64,000 bases of DNA from Martinezella lusitana (GTDB lineage Bacteria; Pseudomonadota; Alphaproteobacteria; Rhizobiales; Rhizobiaceae). The DNA lies in NCBI RefSeq assembly GCF_014207095.1, contig NZ_JACHBG010000007.1:1-64000 (forward strand), given 5' to 3'. The translations under genes were made by a program, and so were the position numbers. Every line of letters starts with the position of its first letter. Position 1 is the stretch's first letter. The notes beneath the pieces are model-generated. The model was not told the DNA's origin. It made no database searches and saw nothing but the letters and a program-made list of their open reading frames with translations. Of the stretch, positions 17,671 to 26,501 are shown piece by piece.

Positions 17671-20296
17671 CGATAATCCCTCTGATTTCCATACGACAGG
17701 AGCCGCAATTGGTTCCCGCCTTGAGGTGTTGGCCGATAGCCTCGACCGAATGGCAACCGTCCGCGACGGCGCTCGCGATCTGGTTGATGCCGACCGAGAA
17801 GCAGGAACAGACGGTGGCACCCGGATCGACTTGATCCGCACCCGGCCGGCCGGCGAGCACCGCAAAGCGCGTCGGCGCCGTCTCAAGCCGCGCGTCGAGT
17901 TGCCCGACAGCCCAGTCTCGCGAGACGGCGACGGGCTCCGGCGCGAGATAGAAGGCGAGTAACAGCTTTTCCCCTTGGAAAAAGCCGTGGCGTTGCTGGC
18001 GCGTCGAGTTGTCGACATAGGCGAGATGCTCGCCGCGATCGGACAGGCCGAAGGTCTCGCGGCACCAGGTTTCCAAATGATCAGGCGCCTTGTCGAAGCC
18101 GAACTCCACGCGCCAGCCGGCCTGCGCTTTCGCGATCGCCCAATAAGGTGCCTCAAGCCTCAACGGGCGGGAGGCGGTGACCGCAAAGCCGTAATATGCC
18201 ATTTCGGCGGGCCGCACCTGGGCGCCGGTGCTCTTGAGGGCGGGCTGGCCGGAGATGGGGTCGGTGCGTGGCGCCAGCAGAGTCGCCACGCGCGCATTGG
18301 CCGAATAGGCATCGTTCCAATGCATCGGTACGAAGATGCCGCCACGCGGCTGGCGTTCGGTGAGCAACGCGCGCAGCACGACCGAACCGTAGCAATTTTC
18401 CACCCTTACCAGGTTTGCCTTGTCGATGCCGAGTTTCATGGCGTCCACCGGGTTGATCTCGACGAAAGGTTCGGCGAGATGGGCTGAGAGCCGTGCCGCC
18501 TTGCCCGTGCGCGTCATCGTATGCCACTGGTCGCGGATGCGGCCGCTATTGAGCGTGAAAGGTGCATCCCTTGTTGTGCGATCGTCGCGCGCGGATGTGA
18601 CGGGAACGAATCTGGCTTTGCGGTCCGGCGTGTAGAATTTGCCTTGAGCGAAGAAGCGGGTGACGCCCTCGTCGACGCCTTTGCGATGCGGCCACTGGAA
18701 CGGCGACATTGCCTCGAAGCTATCGGGCGAGATATCCGCCTTTGCGCCAATGTCGAAGTCGCGCATGCCGCCATTTTCGAAGCCGGAAAGGGCTGCGTGC
18801 TCGGCGAAGATGTCTGCCGGTCCGTCGTAGTCAAAACCGTTGAAGCCCATACGCTTGGCAACCTCGGCCATATGCCACCAGTCGGGCCTTGCTTGGCGGG
18901 GCAGGCCTAAGAAATTGCGCTGGCGGGAAATGCGTCGTTCGGAATTGGTGACGGTTCCGTCCTTTTCGCCCCAGCCGGCGGCGGGCAACAATATATGGGC
19001 GAGCGCAGCGGTGTCGGTGTTCCTCTGGATGTCGGAGACGACGACGAAAGGGCAGTTGCGGATGGCCTCGCGTACGCGATCGGCATCCGGCATCGAAACG
19101 ACCGGATTGGTAGCCATGATCCATAGCGCCTTGATGCGCCCATCCGCCACGGCCTCGAACATCTCGACGGCCTTGAGGCCAGGCTTTGCGGCGATGGTTG
19201 GCGAGTTCCAGAAGCGCTGCACCCGATCGCGCGCGACCTCGTCCTCAATGTCCATATGCGCTGCAAGCATGTTGGCAAGGCCGCCGACTTCTCTTCCTCC
19301 CATCGCATTCGGCTGGCCAGTCAGGGAAAACGGACCCATGCCTGGCCTGCCGATACGTCCTGTCGCGAGATGGCAGTTGATGATGGCATTGACCTTGTCA
19401 CTGCCGACAGAGGATTGGTTGACGCCTTGGCTGTAGCAGGTCACCACCTTTTCGGTCGTTTCAAACAGGCGGTAGAATGCGCCGAGTTCGGCGACAGACA
19501 GCCCCGTTTCCGCCGCGACATCTGGCATGCTTCTGGTTAGGGCCGCTTGCCGCGCATCACGGAAGCCGATTGTGTGCGCCGATACATAGTCGTGGTCGAA
19601 GGCCGGCGATCCGGCGAGATGGGTAAGCAGGCCATTGAAGAGGGCGACATCGCCATCGCTTTTGATTGTCAGGTGCATGTCGGCGAGATCCGAGGTGACC
19701 GAGCGCCTGGGATCGATGGTGACGATTTTCATGTCAGGCCTGACTTGTCTGGCCGCCTGGATCCGCTGGTTGAGCACCGGATGGCACCATGCAAGGTTCG
19801 AGCCGACCAGCACGATCAGCTCGGCAAGTTCCAGATCCTCATAGACACCCGGCACCGTGTCTGTGCCAAAGGCGCGGCGATGGCCGGCAACGGAGGAGGC
19901 CATGCATAGCCGCGAATTGGTGTCGATATTGGCCGATCCGATGAAGCCCTTCATCAGCTTGTTGGCGACGTAATAGTCCTCCGTCAGGCATTGGCCCGAG
20001 ACATAGAACGCAACCGAGTCCGGCCCGTATTCGGCAATCGTCTCGCTGAAGCGCCGCGCCGTGAGATCGAGAGCCTCGTCCCAGCTCGTCGTTCGGCCGT
20101 CGATTTCCGGGTAGAGCAACCGGCCGTCGAGGTCGATGGTTTCGGCAAGCGCGGAGCCTTTCGAGCAGAGGCGTCCGAAGTTGGCGGGATGGTCGGGGTC
20201 GCCTTTGACAGAGACCTCGCCGTCTTCATCCACCCTGGCAATGACGCCACAGCCGACGCCGCAGTAGGGACATGTGGTCTTGGTCTCAATGGACAT
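17642..20296 (-). CDS. nasA: Assimilatory nitrate reductase catalytic subunit
   Basis: An 884-residue cytoplasmic molybdoenzyme that reduces nitrate to nitrite. The N-terminal [4Fe-4S] motif is C9-x2-C12-x3-C16 with C44. The middle follows the bis-MGD molybdopterin fold (for example YSQGVNQSSVGSDKVNAI). The last 55 residues form a BFD-like [2Fe-2S] domain with C830, C832, C864 and C867, as in NasA proteins that take electrons from a flavoprotein or ferredoxin partner. It starts 27 bp after nirD and overlaps cysG by 29 bp. No separate NasB-type electron-transfer gene is nearby. Confidence 0.95.
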   Translation of the reverse strand: MSIETKTTCPYCGVGCGVIARVDEDGEVSVKGDPDHPANFGRLCSKGSALAETIDLDGRLLYPEIDGRTTSWDEALDLTARRFSETIAEYGPDSVAFYVSGQCLTEDYYVANKLMKGFIGSANIDTNSRLCMASSVAGHRRAFGTDTVPGVYEDLELAELIVLVGSNLAWCHPVLNQRIQAARQVRPDMKIVTIDPRRSVTSDLADMHLTIKSDGDVALFNGLLTHLAGSPAFDHDYVSAHTIGFRDARQAALTRSMPDVAAETGLSVAELGAFYRLFETTEKVVTCYSQGVNQSSVGSDKVNAIINCHLATGRIGRPGMGPFSLTGQPNAMGGREVGGLANMLAAHMDIEDEVARDRVQRFWNSPTIAAKPGLKAVEMFEAVADGRIKALWIMATNPVVSMPDADRVREAIRNCPFVVVSDIQRNTDTAALAHILLPAAGWGEKDGTVTNSERRISRQRNFLGLPRQARPDWWHMAEVAKRMGFNGFDYDGPADIFAEHAALSGFENGGMRDFDIGAKADISPDSFEAMSPFQWPHRKGVDEGVTRFFAQGKFYTPDRKARFVPVTSARDDRTTRDAPFTLNSGRIRDQWHTMTRTGKAARLSAHLAEPFVEINPVDAMKLGIDKANLVRVENCYGSVVLRALLTERQPRGGIFVPMHWNDAYSANARVATLLAPRTDPISGQPALKSTGAQVRPAEMAYYGFAVTASRPLRLEAPYWAIAKAQAGWRVEFGFDKAPDHLETWCRETFGLSDRGEHLAYVDNSTRQQRHGFFQGEKLLLAFYLAPEPVAVSRDWAVGQLDARLETAPTRFAVLAGRPGADQVDPGATVCSCFSVGINQIASAVADGCHSVEAIGQHLKAGTNCGSCRMEIRGIIDDCLRQAAE

Positions 20297-20323
20297 GGGC
20301 TATTCTCCCACGCTCTCTCATCC

Positions 20324-20668
20324 TCACTCCGCTGCCATCATCAGGCTGTCGAGCGCGATGAACAGAGCGCCATCCTCAATGCGGATAGGAAGGGTCCGCA
20401 CCTCGCCTTGGTCCGCTCCGAGCGCCTTGCCGGTCTTAAGCGAGATCACCCAATTGTGCAGCGGGCAGGTCACGGCCGTACCGTGGACGATGCCTTGGCT
20501 CAAAGGGCCACCTTTGTGCGGGCAATGATCCTCAATAGCGAAGACCTCGTTTTCGGCCGTGCGGAACACGGCAATCTTGCCCTGCGGGGTTTTCACGCAT
20601 CGTGCGCCGCGCAGAGGAATGTCTGCGATATCGCCGATCTGATGCCAGCTGTCGTTTGGCCAGTTCAT
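20324..20668 (-). CDS. nirD: NADH-dependent nitrite reductase small subunit
   Basis: A 114-residue Rieske-type protein with C-P-H in DHCPHKGGPL and C-P-L-H in CPLHNWVI, the usual [2Fe-2S] ligands; it partners NirB. The frame is open to 20893, but GAGGAG at 20675-20680 selects the ATG at 20668 (6-nt gap) over the ATG at 20674, which it abuts. The gene lies 10 bp after nirB and 27 bp before nasA, inside the nitrate operon. Confidence 0.93.
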   Translation of the reverse strand: MNWPNDSWHQIGDIADIPLRGARCVKTPQGKIAVFRTAENEVFAIEDHCPHKGGPLSQGIVHGTAVTCPLHNWVISLKTGKALGADQGEVRTLPIRIEDGALFIALDSLMMAAE

Positions 20669-20678
20669 GTCCATCTCC

Positions 20679-23129
20679 TCACTCCGCGGCGTGCGGGTAA
20701 CCGATCGTCGCCATCGGCTTGAACTCGTGCTTATCCTTGCCGGAGACGCGCTCCGACCAGGGATCGACCTGTGCAAACCTCTGGCTGAAGACGAAGCGTT
20801 CGTAGTAGGCCTTGCGTCTCTCGCCGTCCTGCACGATCTGGCGACGGATCTCCTCGAGGCCGATGCGCTTCGCCCATTTGTAGATGCGTTCAAGATAGCG
20901 GGCCTGCTCGCGATACATCTGCGTCAGCGCCACGATATGCTCCAGCGCCTCGTCTTCGGTCTTGACCAGGCCCAAGACTTCCGTGCCCTTGATGTCGAGG
21001 CCGGCGGCACCGGCGAAATGGATTTCGAAGCCGCTGTCGACGCAGATGACGCCGATGTCCTTGCAGGTCGCCTCGGCGCAATTTCGCGGACAGCCGGAGA
21101 CGGCAAGCTTGAGCTTTGCCGGCGTCCACGAACCCCACATGAATTTCTCGATGCGGATGCCGAGGCCGGTTGAATCCTGCGTGCCGAAGCGGCACCAGTC
21201 GGAGCCGACGCAGGTCTTCACCGTGCGCAGGCCCTTGGCATAGGCCTGGCCGGAAATAAAGCCGGCTTTGCCGAGATCGGCCCAGACGGCGGGTAGGTCC
21301 TCCTTGTGTATGCCGAGCAGATCGATGCGCTGGCCGCCGGTGACCTTCACCATCGGGATTTCGAACTTGTCGACGACATCGGCGATCGCTCGCAGTTCGC
21401 CGGAGCTGGTCACGCCGCCCCACATACGCGGTACCACGGAATAGGTGCCATCCTTCTGGATGTTGGCGTGCACCCGCTCGTTGATGAAGCGTGACTGGTA
21501 GTCGTCGGCATATTCATCCGGCCAGTCGCAGACGAGATAGTAATTCAGTGCCGGACGGCACTTCGCGCAGCCACAGGAGGTTTTCCATTCAAGTTCCTGC
21601 ATCACGGCTGGGATGGTCTTCAGCTTCTTGGCCTTGATCAGGCGGCGCACGTCGTCATGGCCAAGCTCCGTGCAAGTGCACATCGGCTGCACGGCTGTGG
21701 GATTATAGGCATCGCCCAGCGTGATCGACATGAGTTGTTCGACAAGCCCGGTGCAGGAGCCGCAGGAGGCCGAGGCCTTCGTGTGGGCACGCACGTCATC
21801 GAGCGAGGTCAATCCCTTACCGGTGATTGCCGCCGTGATCTTGCCCTTGCAGACGCCGTTGCAGCCGCAGATTTCCGCATCATCCGGCAAGGCTGCAACG
21901 GCCGCCATAGGGTCCAGCGGCGACCCTCCTTGATAGGCCTGGCCGAAGATCAAGGTGTCGCGCATCAGCGAGATGTCGGTCGCCTTCTTCTTCAGGTCAT
22001 TGAACCAGGCGCCGTCGGCCGTTTCACCATAGAGAACCGTGCCGATAATGCGGTTGTCCTTGAGCACCAGTCGCTTGTAAACGCCGCCGGCCGCATCGCG
22101 CAGGACGATTTCCTCTCGATCGTCGCCATCGGCGAAATCACCGAGCGAGAAGAGGTTGATGCCGGTGACTTTGAGCTTTGTCGGCGTGTCTGAATGCACG
22201 AAGGCGGCTGAGCGGTCACCCGCCAGATGCGATGCCGCGACCCGCGCCATCTCGTAGAGCGGGGCCACCAGGCCATAGACCTGTCCACCGACTTCGGCGC
22301 ATTCGCCAAGCGCCATGATCGAGCCATCCGAGGTCTGCATGCCATCATCGACGACGATGCCGCGGTTGACGGCGATGCTGGCTTCCTTGGCAAGGGCGAT
22401 ATTGGGGCGGATGCCGACGGCCATCACCACCAGCGTCGCGGGGATGATGCGGCCATCGTCAAGCTCGATGCCTTCGACCTTGCCATCCCCGATAATCGCC
22501 TTGGTGTTGGCTTTGGTAATGACTTTGATGCCGCGATCCTCGACGGCGCGCTCAAGGAGATAGCCGGCGGCCGGATCGAGCTGACGCTCCATCAAGGTCG
22601 GCTGCACGTGCAGAACGGTCACATCCATGCCACGCTGATTGAGGCCGGCGGCGGCCTCGAGACCCAGCAGGCCGCCGCCGATGACAACGGCTTTCTCGCG
22701 CGATTGGGCGGCAAGCAGCATGGCCTGTACGTCGTCGAGGTCGCGATAGGTGATGACGCCGCGCAAGTCCTTGCCCGGAACCGGAATGATGAAGGGTATC
22801 GAGCCCGTCGCAATGACCAGTCTGTCGTAGCTTTCGGTGACGCCATGATCAGACGTTACCGTCTTGGCAGCCCGGTCGATGGCGACGATCCTGTGACCCT
22901 TATAGAGGGTGATGTCGTGCTTGATGTACCAGCCGTCGCCATGGATGATGATCTGTTCGTAGTCTTTCTCGCCCGACAGCACCGGCGAGAGCATGATGCG
23001 GTCGTAATTGACGCGCGGTTCGGCGTTGAAGATCGTGATCTGGTAGAGACCAGGTGCCTTTTCGAGAAGGTGCTCGAGCATGCGTCCAGGCGCCATGCCG
23101 TTGCCGATGATGACGAGTTTCTGGGTCAT
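20679..23129 (-). CDS. nirB: NADH-dependent nitrite reductase large subunit
   Basis: An 816-residue enzyme that reduces nitrite to ammonium with NADH in the cytoplasm. Order: FAD/NAD-binding oxidoreductase (KLVIIGNGMAPGRML at 4-18, VVIGGGLLGLEAA at about 147), two BFD-type Fer2 motifs (CGCNGVCKGKI; CTCTELG...CGCAKC), a ferredoxin-like repeat, and the siroheme/[4Fe-4S] domain with SDWCRFG and SGCPRNCAEATC. It begins 4 bp after nrtC and ends 10 bp before nirD. Confidence 0.95.
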   Translation of the reverse strand: MTQKLVIIGNGMAPGRMLEHLLEKAPGLYQITIFNAEPRVNYDRIMLSPVLSGEKDYEQIIIHGDGWYIKHDITLYKGHRIVAIDRAAKTVTSDHGVTESYDRLVIATGSIPFIIPVPGKDLRGVITYRDLDDVQAMLLAAQSREKAVVIGGGLLGLEAAAGLNQRGMDVTVLHVQPTLMERQLDPAAGYLLERAVEDRGIKVITKANTKAIIGDGKVEGIELDDGRIIPATLVVMAVGIRPNIALAKEASIAVNRGIVVDDGMQTSDGSIMALGECAEVGGQVYGLVAPLYEMARVAASHLAGDRSAAFVHSDTPTKLKVTGINLFSLGDFADGDDREEIVLRDAAGGVYKRLVLKDNRIIGTVLYGETADGAWFNDLKKKATDISLMRDTLIFGQAYQGGSPLDPMAAVAALPDDAEICGCNGVCKGKITAAITGKGLTSLDDVRAHTKASASCGSCTGLVEQLMSITLGDAYNPTAVQPMCTCTELGHDDVRRLIKAKKLKTIPAVMQELEWKTSCGCAKCRPALNYYLVCDWPDEYADDYQSRFINERVHANIQKDGTYSVVPRMWGGVTSSGELRAIADVVDKFEIPMVKVTGGQRIDLLGIHKEDLPAVWADLGKAGFISGQAYAKGLRTVKTCVGSDWCRFGTQDSTGLGIRIEKFMWGSWTPAKLKLAVSGCPRNCAEATCKDIGVICVDSGFEIHFAGAAGLDIKGTEVLGLVKTEDEALEHIVALTQMYREQARYLERIYKWAKRIGLEEIRRQIVQDGERRKAYYERFVFSQRFAQVDPWSERVSGKDKHEFKPMATIGYPHAAE

Positions 23130-23133
23130 GGTA

Positions 23134-23931
23134 TCACTCCGCAGCTTCGACGAAGCGGTGGCGTTCGTAGAGGAACTTCAGCACGGCCTCGCGGCATTTG
23201 AGATAGGTTTTGTCCGATGCAAGCTCGATGCGATTGCGCGGCCGCGCAATCGGCACATGGAGGATATCGCCGATATGGGCGGCCGGACCGTTGGTCATCA
23301 TGACGATACGGTCGGAGAGCAGCACCGCCTCATCGACATCATGGGTGATCATCACCATGGTGGTGCCAAGGCGGGTGTGGATTTCCATCACCGCGTCCTG
23401 CAGGTGGGCGCGGGTGAGCGCATCGAGCGCGCCGAAGGGTTCGTCGAGCAGCAGGATCTTCGGCTGCATGGCAAGTGCGCGTGCGATGCCGACGCGCTGT
23501 TTCATGCCGCCGGAGATTTCCGCGGGACGCCTGTCCTTGGCATGCGCCATCTGAACGAGGTCGAGGTTGCGCATCACCCAGTCATGGCGCTCGGCCTTGG
23601 ACTTCGTGCCGCGAAACACTTTCGAGACGGCAAGATTGACGTTTTCGTAGACGCTGAGCCACGGCAGCAAACTGTGGTTCTGGAAGACCACGGCGCGATC
23701 GGGGCCGGGCTCGTTGACCTCTCGGTTTTCAAGGAGCACCGCGCCGGCGGAAACCGGGGTAAGACCGGCAATGAGATTGAGCAGGGTCGATTTGCCACAG
23801 CCCGAATGGCCGATGATCGACACGAACTCTCCCTTGTCGATCACGAGTTCGATGCCCTTCAGCACCTCGGCGCGCTGGCCGCCGCGATCGAAATACTTGT
23901 CGATATGATCGAGCTTCAGATAGGCGTTCAT
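23134..23931 (-). CDS. nrtC: Nitrate ABC transporter ATP-binding protein
   Basis: A 265-residue ATPase of the nitrate/taurine (NrtCD/SsuB/TauB) family. Walker A is GHSGCGKST at 41-49, the signature SGGMKQR at 140-146 and Walker B LLLDEPFGALD at about 160-170, followed by the switch histidine in MITHDVDEA. Only one ATPase is encoded, so it probably acts as a homodimer with NrtB. The gene is 10 bp after nrtB and 4 bp before nirB. Confidence 0.92.
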   Translation of the reverse strand: MNAYLKLDHIDKYFDRGGQRAEVLKGIELVIDKGEFVSIIGHSGCGKSTLLNLIAGLTPVSAGAVLLENREVNEPGPDRAVVFQNHSLLPWLSVYENVNLAVSKVFRGTKSKAERHDWVMRNLDLVQMAHAKDRRPAEISGGMKQRVGIARALAMQPKILLLDEPFGALDALTRAHLQDAVMEIHTRLGTTMVMITHDVDEAVLLSDRIVMMTNGPAAHIGDILHVPIARPRNRIELASDKTYLKCREAVLKFLYERHRFVEAAE

Positions 23932-23941
23932 CCTGTTCTCC

Positions 23942-24835
23942 TCAATTGCTCGTCATGCCGCGGGTCACGACGGCTCCAAGGCCGGCGACCAAACGGTCGA
24001 GGACAAAGCCGGTGACGCCGATATAGGCCAGCGCCACGATGATGTCGGGCAGGCGCGAGGAGTTCCACGCGTCCCAGATGAAGAAGCCGATGCCGACGCC
24101 GCCGGTCAGCATCTCGGCGGCAACGATGGCAAGCCAGGAAAGCCCTGCACCGATGCGAAGACCCGTGAAGATATAGGGGGCGGCGGCCGGCACCATGATG
24201 CGGAAGAAGAATTCGATCTGGTTGAGACGCAGGACCTTGGCGACGTTGCGATAATCCTGCGGAATATTGCGAACGCCGGTCGCGGTGTTGATGATGACGG
24301 GCCAGATGGAGGTTATGAAGATCACGAAGATCGCCGAGGGATTGGAATTCTGGAAGGCGGCGAGCGAGAGCGGCAGCCACGCAAGCGGCGGCACGGTACG
24401 CAGCACCTGGAAGATCGGATCGAGGCCACGCATCGCCAAGACCGATTGCCCGATCAGTGCGCCGGTCAACACGCCAGCGACAGCGGCAAGGCCGAAGCCA
24501 TAGGCGACGCGCTGCAGCGAGACGAGCACGCGCCAGGCAAGCCCGATATCCTGCGGACCGTTGTTGAAAAACGGATTGATGATGAGATCATAGCTCTCCT
24601 GCCAGATCTGTGATGGCGGCGGCAGGCTTGCGCCCGGCTGCTCGCAGAGCAGTTGCCAGATGCCGAGCAGAAGCACCAGAACCACAAGAGGTGGCAGGGT
24701 GTTGCGCAGGATGACAAGCCCGATTTGACGAATGTCGATGCTGGGGGCAGGGCGAGCCGAGAGGGCAACGACTTGGCCCTTGAGCGCTTCAGGCGCTGTC
24801 GGGCCGGGTGTGTGTCTGCGTGCGAGAGCTGACAT
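23942..24835 (-). CDS. nrtB: Nitrate ABC transporter permease
   Basis: A 297-residue inner-membrane permease with about six helices and the EAA-type cytoplasmic loop (around AKVLRLNQIEFFFRIMVPAAAPYIFTGLRI). It belongs to the NrtB/SsuC/TauC family. The frame runs upstream into nrtA; the true start at 24835 is set by the TAATG junction, in which the nrtA stop and nrtB start share one base. It ends 10 bp before nrtC. Confidence 0.92.
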   Translation of the reverse strand: MSALARRHTPGPTAPEALKGQVVALSARPAPSIDIRQIGLVILRNTLPPLVVLVLLLGIWQLLCEQPGASLPPPSQIWQESYDLIINPFFNNGPQDIGLAWRVLVSLQRVAYGFGLAAVAGVLTGALIGQSVLAMRGLDPIFQVLRTVPPLAWLPLSLAAFQNSNPSAIFVIFITSIWPVIINTATGVRNIPQDYRNVAKVLRLNQIEFFFRIMVPAAAPYIFTGLRIGAGLSWLAIVAAEMLTGGVGIGFFIWDAWNSSRLPDIIVALAYIGVTGFVLDRLVAGLGAVVTRGMTSN

Positions 24836-26133
24836 TATGATGCCACCTTGATCGAGAGGCTTTCGAGATAGGCAGAGGGGTTCTCCGGATCGAAGACTTT
24901 GCCGTCGAAGAAGATTTCCTTGCCGCGAGAGGTTGATGTGGGAATATCCGAAGCGGCAACGCCGAGATCCTTGGCGGCATCGCGCCAGATATCCTGTCGG
25001 TTTACCTGTCCGACCAGCGCCTTGATGTCGGTATTGGGCACAAACTTGCCCCAACGGATATTTTCGGTGATGAACCAGGCATCGTGGCTCTGGAATGGAT
25101 AGGACACGCCACCCTTCCAGAACTTCATGTAGAGATCTGTGCCCTTGGCAAGGCGGCCGTTGCCGTAGTTGATGTCGCCTTTCAAGCGGCCGAGCACGTC
25201 CTTCGGCGGCACGTTGAACCATTGTCGTTTGCCGAGAATGGTCGCCATCTCCTCCTTGTTGTCCATGCTATCGCACCATTGCTGGGCTTCCATCACAGCC
25301 ATCAGCAGGGCTTTGGCTGCCTTCGGGTTCTTCTCGATCCAGTCGGCGCGCATGCCGAGAGCTTTCTCCGGGTGGCCCTTCCAGATCTCGCCTGTCGTAC
25401 AGGCGGTAAAGCCGATGCCCTGGTTGACGAGCTGTTCGTTCCACGGTTCTCCGACACAGAAGACGTCCATGTTGCCGACCTTCATGTTCGCCACCATCTG
25501 CGGCGGCGGCACGACGATGGTCGAGACATCCTTGTCGGGATCGATGCCGCCGGCGGCTAGCCAATAGCGCATCCACAGATCATGCGTGCCACCGGGGAAG
25601 GTCATGGCCGCCTTGATTTCCTTGCCCGCGGCTCTTTTCGCGTCAAAGGCGGCCTTCAGTTTGGAGGCATCAAGCTGGACGCCGGTTGCCGCATATTCCT
25701 TGGCAACCGAAATGCCCTGGCTGTCGTAGTTGAGGCGTGCAAGGATCGCCATCGGCACAGGCTGGTTGTTCTGCGTTACCTTGCCTGTGTGCATCAGGTA
25801 GGGGAGCGGCGAGAGAATATGGGCGCCGTCGATGCCGTTTGCCGCCCCACCAAGCACGAGATTGTCGCGCGTCGCACCCCAGGATGCCTGCTTGGCGACA
25901 TCGACATCGGGCAGGCCGTGTTTTTCGAAGAAGCCCTTTTCCTTGGCGATGACCAGCGGTGCCGCATCGGTGAGGGCAATATAGCCGAGCTTGGCGCCTG
26001 TCACTTCAGCTCCGCCCGTGGCCGCAAAGGCGCCGGAAGGGAAGGCGGCTTTGACCGCACCGATCAGAGCCGCGGCGGCAGAGGTCTTCAAAAGGTTTCG
26101 GCGTGTAACACCATTGGTCAGGATCTCTTTCAC
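24835..26133 (-). CDS. nrtA: Nitrate ABC transporter substrate-binding protein
   Basis: A 432-residue NrtA-type protein with a twin-arginine signal (TRRNLLKTSAAAALIGA, about residues 9-25, cleavage near GAFA), so it is exported folded to the periplasm. The body shows the nitrate-binding family blocks (SWGATRDNLVLGG, YWLAAGGIDPDKDV, CVGEPWNEQLV). It is the first gene of the nrtA-B-C-nirB-nirD-nasA-cysG operon and is preceded by a leader with a terminator and an ANTAR hairpin (26177-26307). Confidence 0.93.
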   Translation of the reverse strand: MKEILTNGVTRRNLLKTSAAAALIGAVKAAFPSGAFAATGGAEVTGAKLGYIALTDAAPLVIAKEKGFFEKHGLPDVDVAKQASWGATRDNLVLGGAANGIDGAHILSPLPYLMHTGKVTQNNQPVPMAILARLNYDSQGISVAKEYAATGVQLDASKLKAAFDAKRAAGKEIKAAMTFPGGTHDLWMRYWLAAGGIDPDKDVSTIVVPPPQMVANMKVGNMDVFCVGEPWNEQLVNQGIGFTACTTGEIWKGHPEKALGMRADWIEKNPKAAKALLMAVMEAQQWCDSMDNKEEMATILGKRQWFNVPPKDVLGRLKGDINYGNGRLAKGTDLYMKFWKGGVSYPFQSHDAWFITENIRWGKFVPNTDIKALVGQVNRQDIWRDAAKDLGVAASDIPTSTSRGKEIFFDGKVFDPENPSAYLESLSIKVAS

Positions 26134-26176
26134 GTGCAGTTTCCCCTTATTGGCTCACGACGGAAGAATTTCGGAC

Positions 26177-26204
26177 AAAAAAAACGCCGCTCGATCGATG
26201 CGGC
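26177..26204 (-). terminator. Leader terminator ahead of nrtA (attenuator)
   Basis: On the minus strand GCCGC-A-TCG-AT-CGA-GCGGC forms a hairpin with a single bulged A and is followed by C-G and eight T. It lies within the transcribed leader, ending 43 nt before the nrtA ATG, so it would stop transcription unless antitermination occurs. This is where NasT-type ANTAR regulators act. Confidence 0.8.
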
Positions 26205-26281
26205 CGGGGATGGAATGGGAGTCCCGGGGCATGAACCGTGCGACGTCGATGTCTTTGCGAGCGCGTTATCAGCGCATTGCG

Positions 26282-26307
26282 TGCCTGGATCGCCGTTGAT
26301 CGAGGCA
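26282..26307 (-). ncRNA. ANTAR-target hexaloop hairpin in the nas leader
   Basis: The leader RNA can fold as UGCCU-C-GAUC-[AACGGC]-GAUC-C-AGGCA: nine base pairs with one C-C mismatch and a six-base loop whose positions 1 and 4 are A and G, the pair that ANTAR proteins recognise. It begins within about 4 nt of the start predicted from the sigma-54 promoter. ANTAR targets usually have two such hairpins. The best second candidate, GAC-AUCGAC-GUC at 26242-26253, also has A1/G4 but only three base pairs. Confidence 0.65.
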
Positions 26308-26317
26308 GCCTTAACCA

Positions 26318-26333
26318 AGCAATCCGTGTGCCA
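26318..26333 (-). promoter_or_regulatory. Sigma-54 promoter of the nrtA operon
   Basis: TGGCACACGGATTGCT, an exact match to TGGCAC-N5-TTGCW with GG and GC separated by 10 nt. Transcription would begin near 26309-26311, about 175 nt before nrtA and immediately before the hexaloop hairpin. Confidence 0.85.
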
Positions 26334-26463
26334 GTTTTTGATGTGGCGCGTAGCTCTATGAAAATACTGAGTTATTTCAAACTTGGTCAGATTCGCCGCT
26401 TTTGTGCGCAGATGCTGCAGCTGCTAATATTTTAGGCGGCTGCCGCTCTGCGATCGAAGGCCT

Positions 26464-26480
26464 TGCGCCAATTCTGTGCA
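26464..26480. promoter_or_regulatory. NtrC-like enhancer site
   Basis: TGCGCCAATTCTGTGCA matches the NtrC consensus TGCACCAWWWTGGTGCA at 14 of 17 positions, including both outer TGC/GCA arms. Its centre is about 160 bp upstream of the predicted sigma-54 start, a usual enhancer distance, and just downstream of the nasS stop. Confidence 0.6.
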
Positions 26481-26501
26481 GTGCAGCGTGCGCAGCGGGT
26501 C

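Noticed and set aside
17671..18156. N-terminal extension of cysG by 162 codons.
   Set aside because: The extension lies fully inside nasA, is Arg/Ser-rich and lacks structure; GAGGG places the start at 17670.
22227..23201. A 324-codon plus-strand frame opposite nirB.
   Set aside because: It mirrors the strongly biased codons of nirB, and its His/Asp-rich translation matches nothing I know. The same applies to the 311-codon frame at 23080-24015 opposite nrtC.
26270..26285. GCGC-UGAUAAC-GCGC hairpin as the second ANTAR element.
   Set aside because: Its loop has seven bases and does not place A and G at positions 1 and 4, so it does not fit the hexaloop rule.
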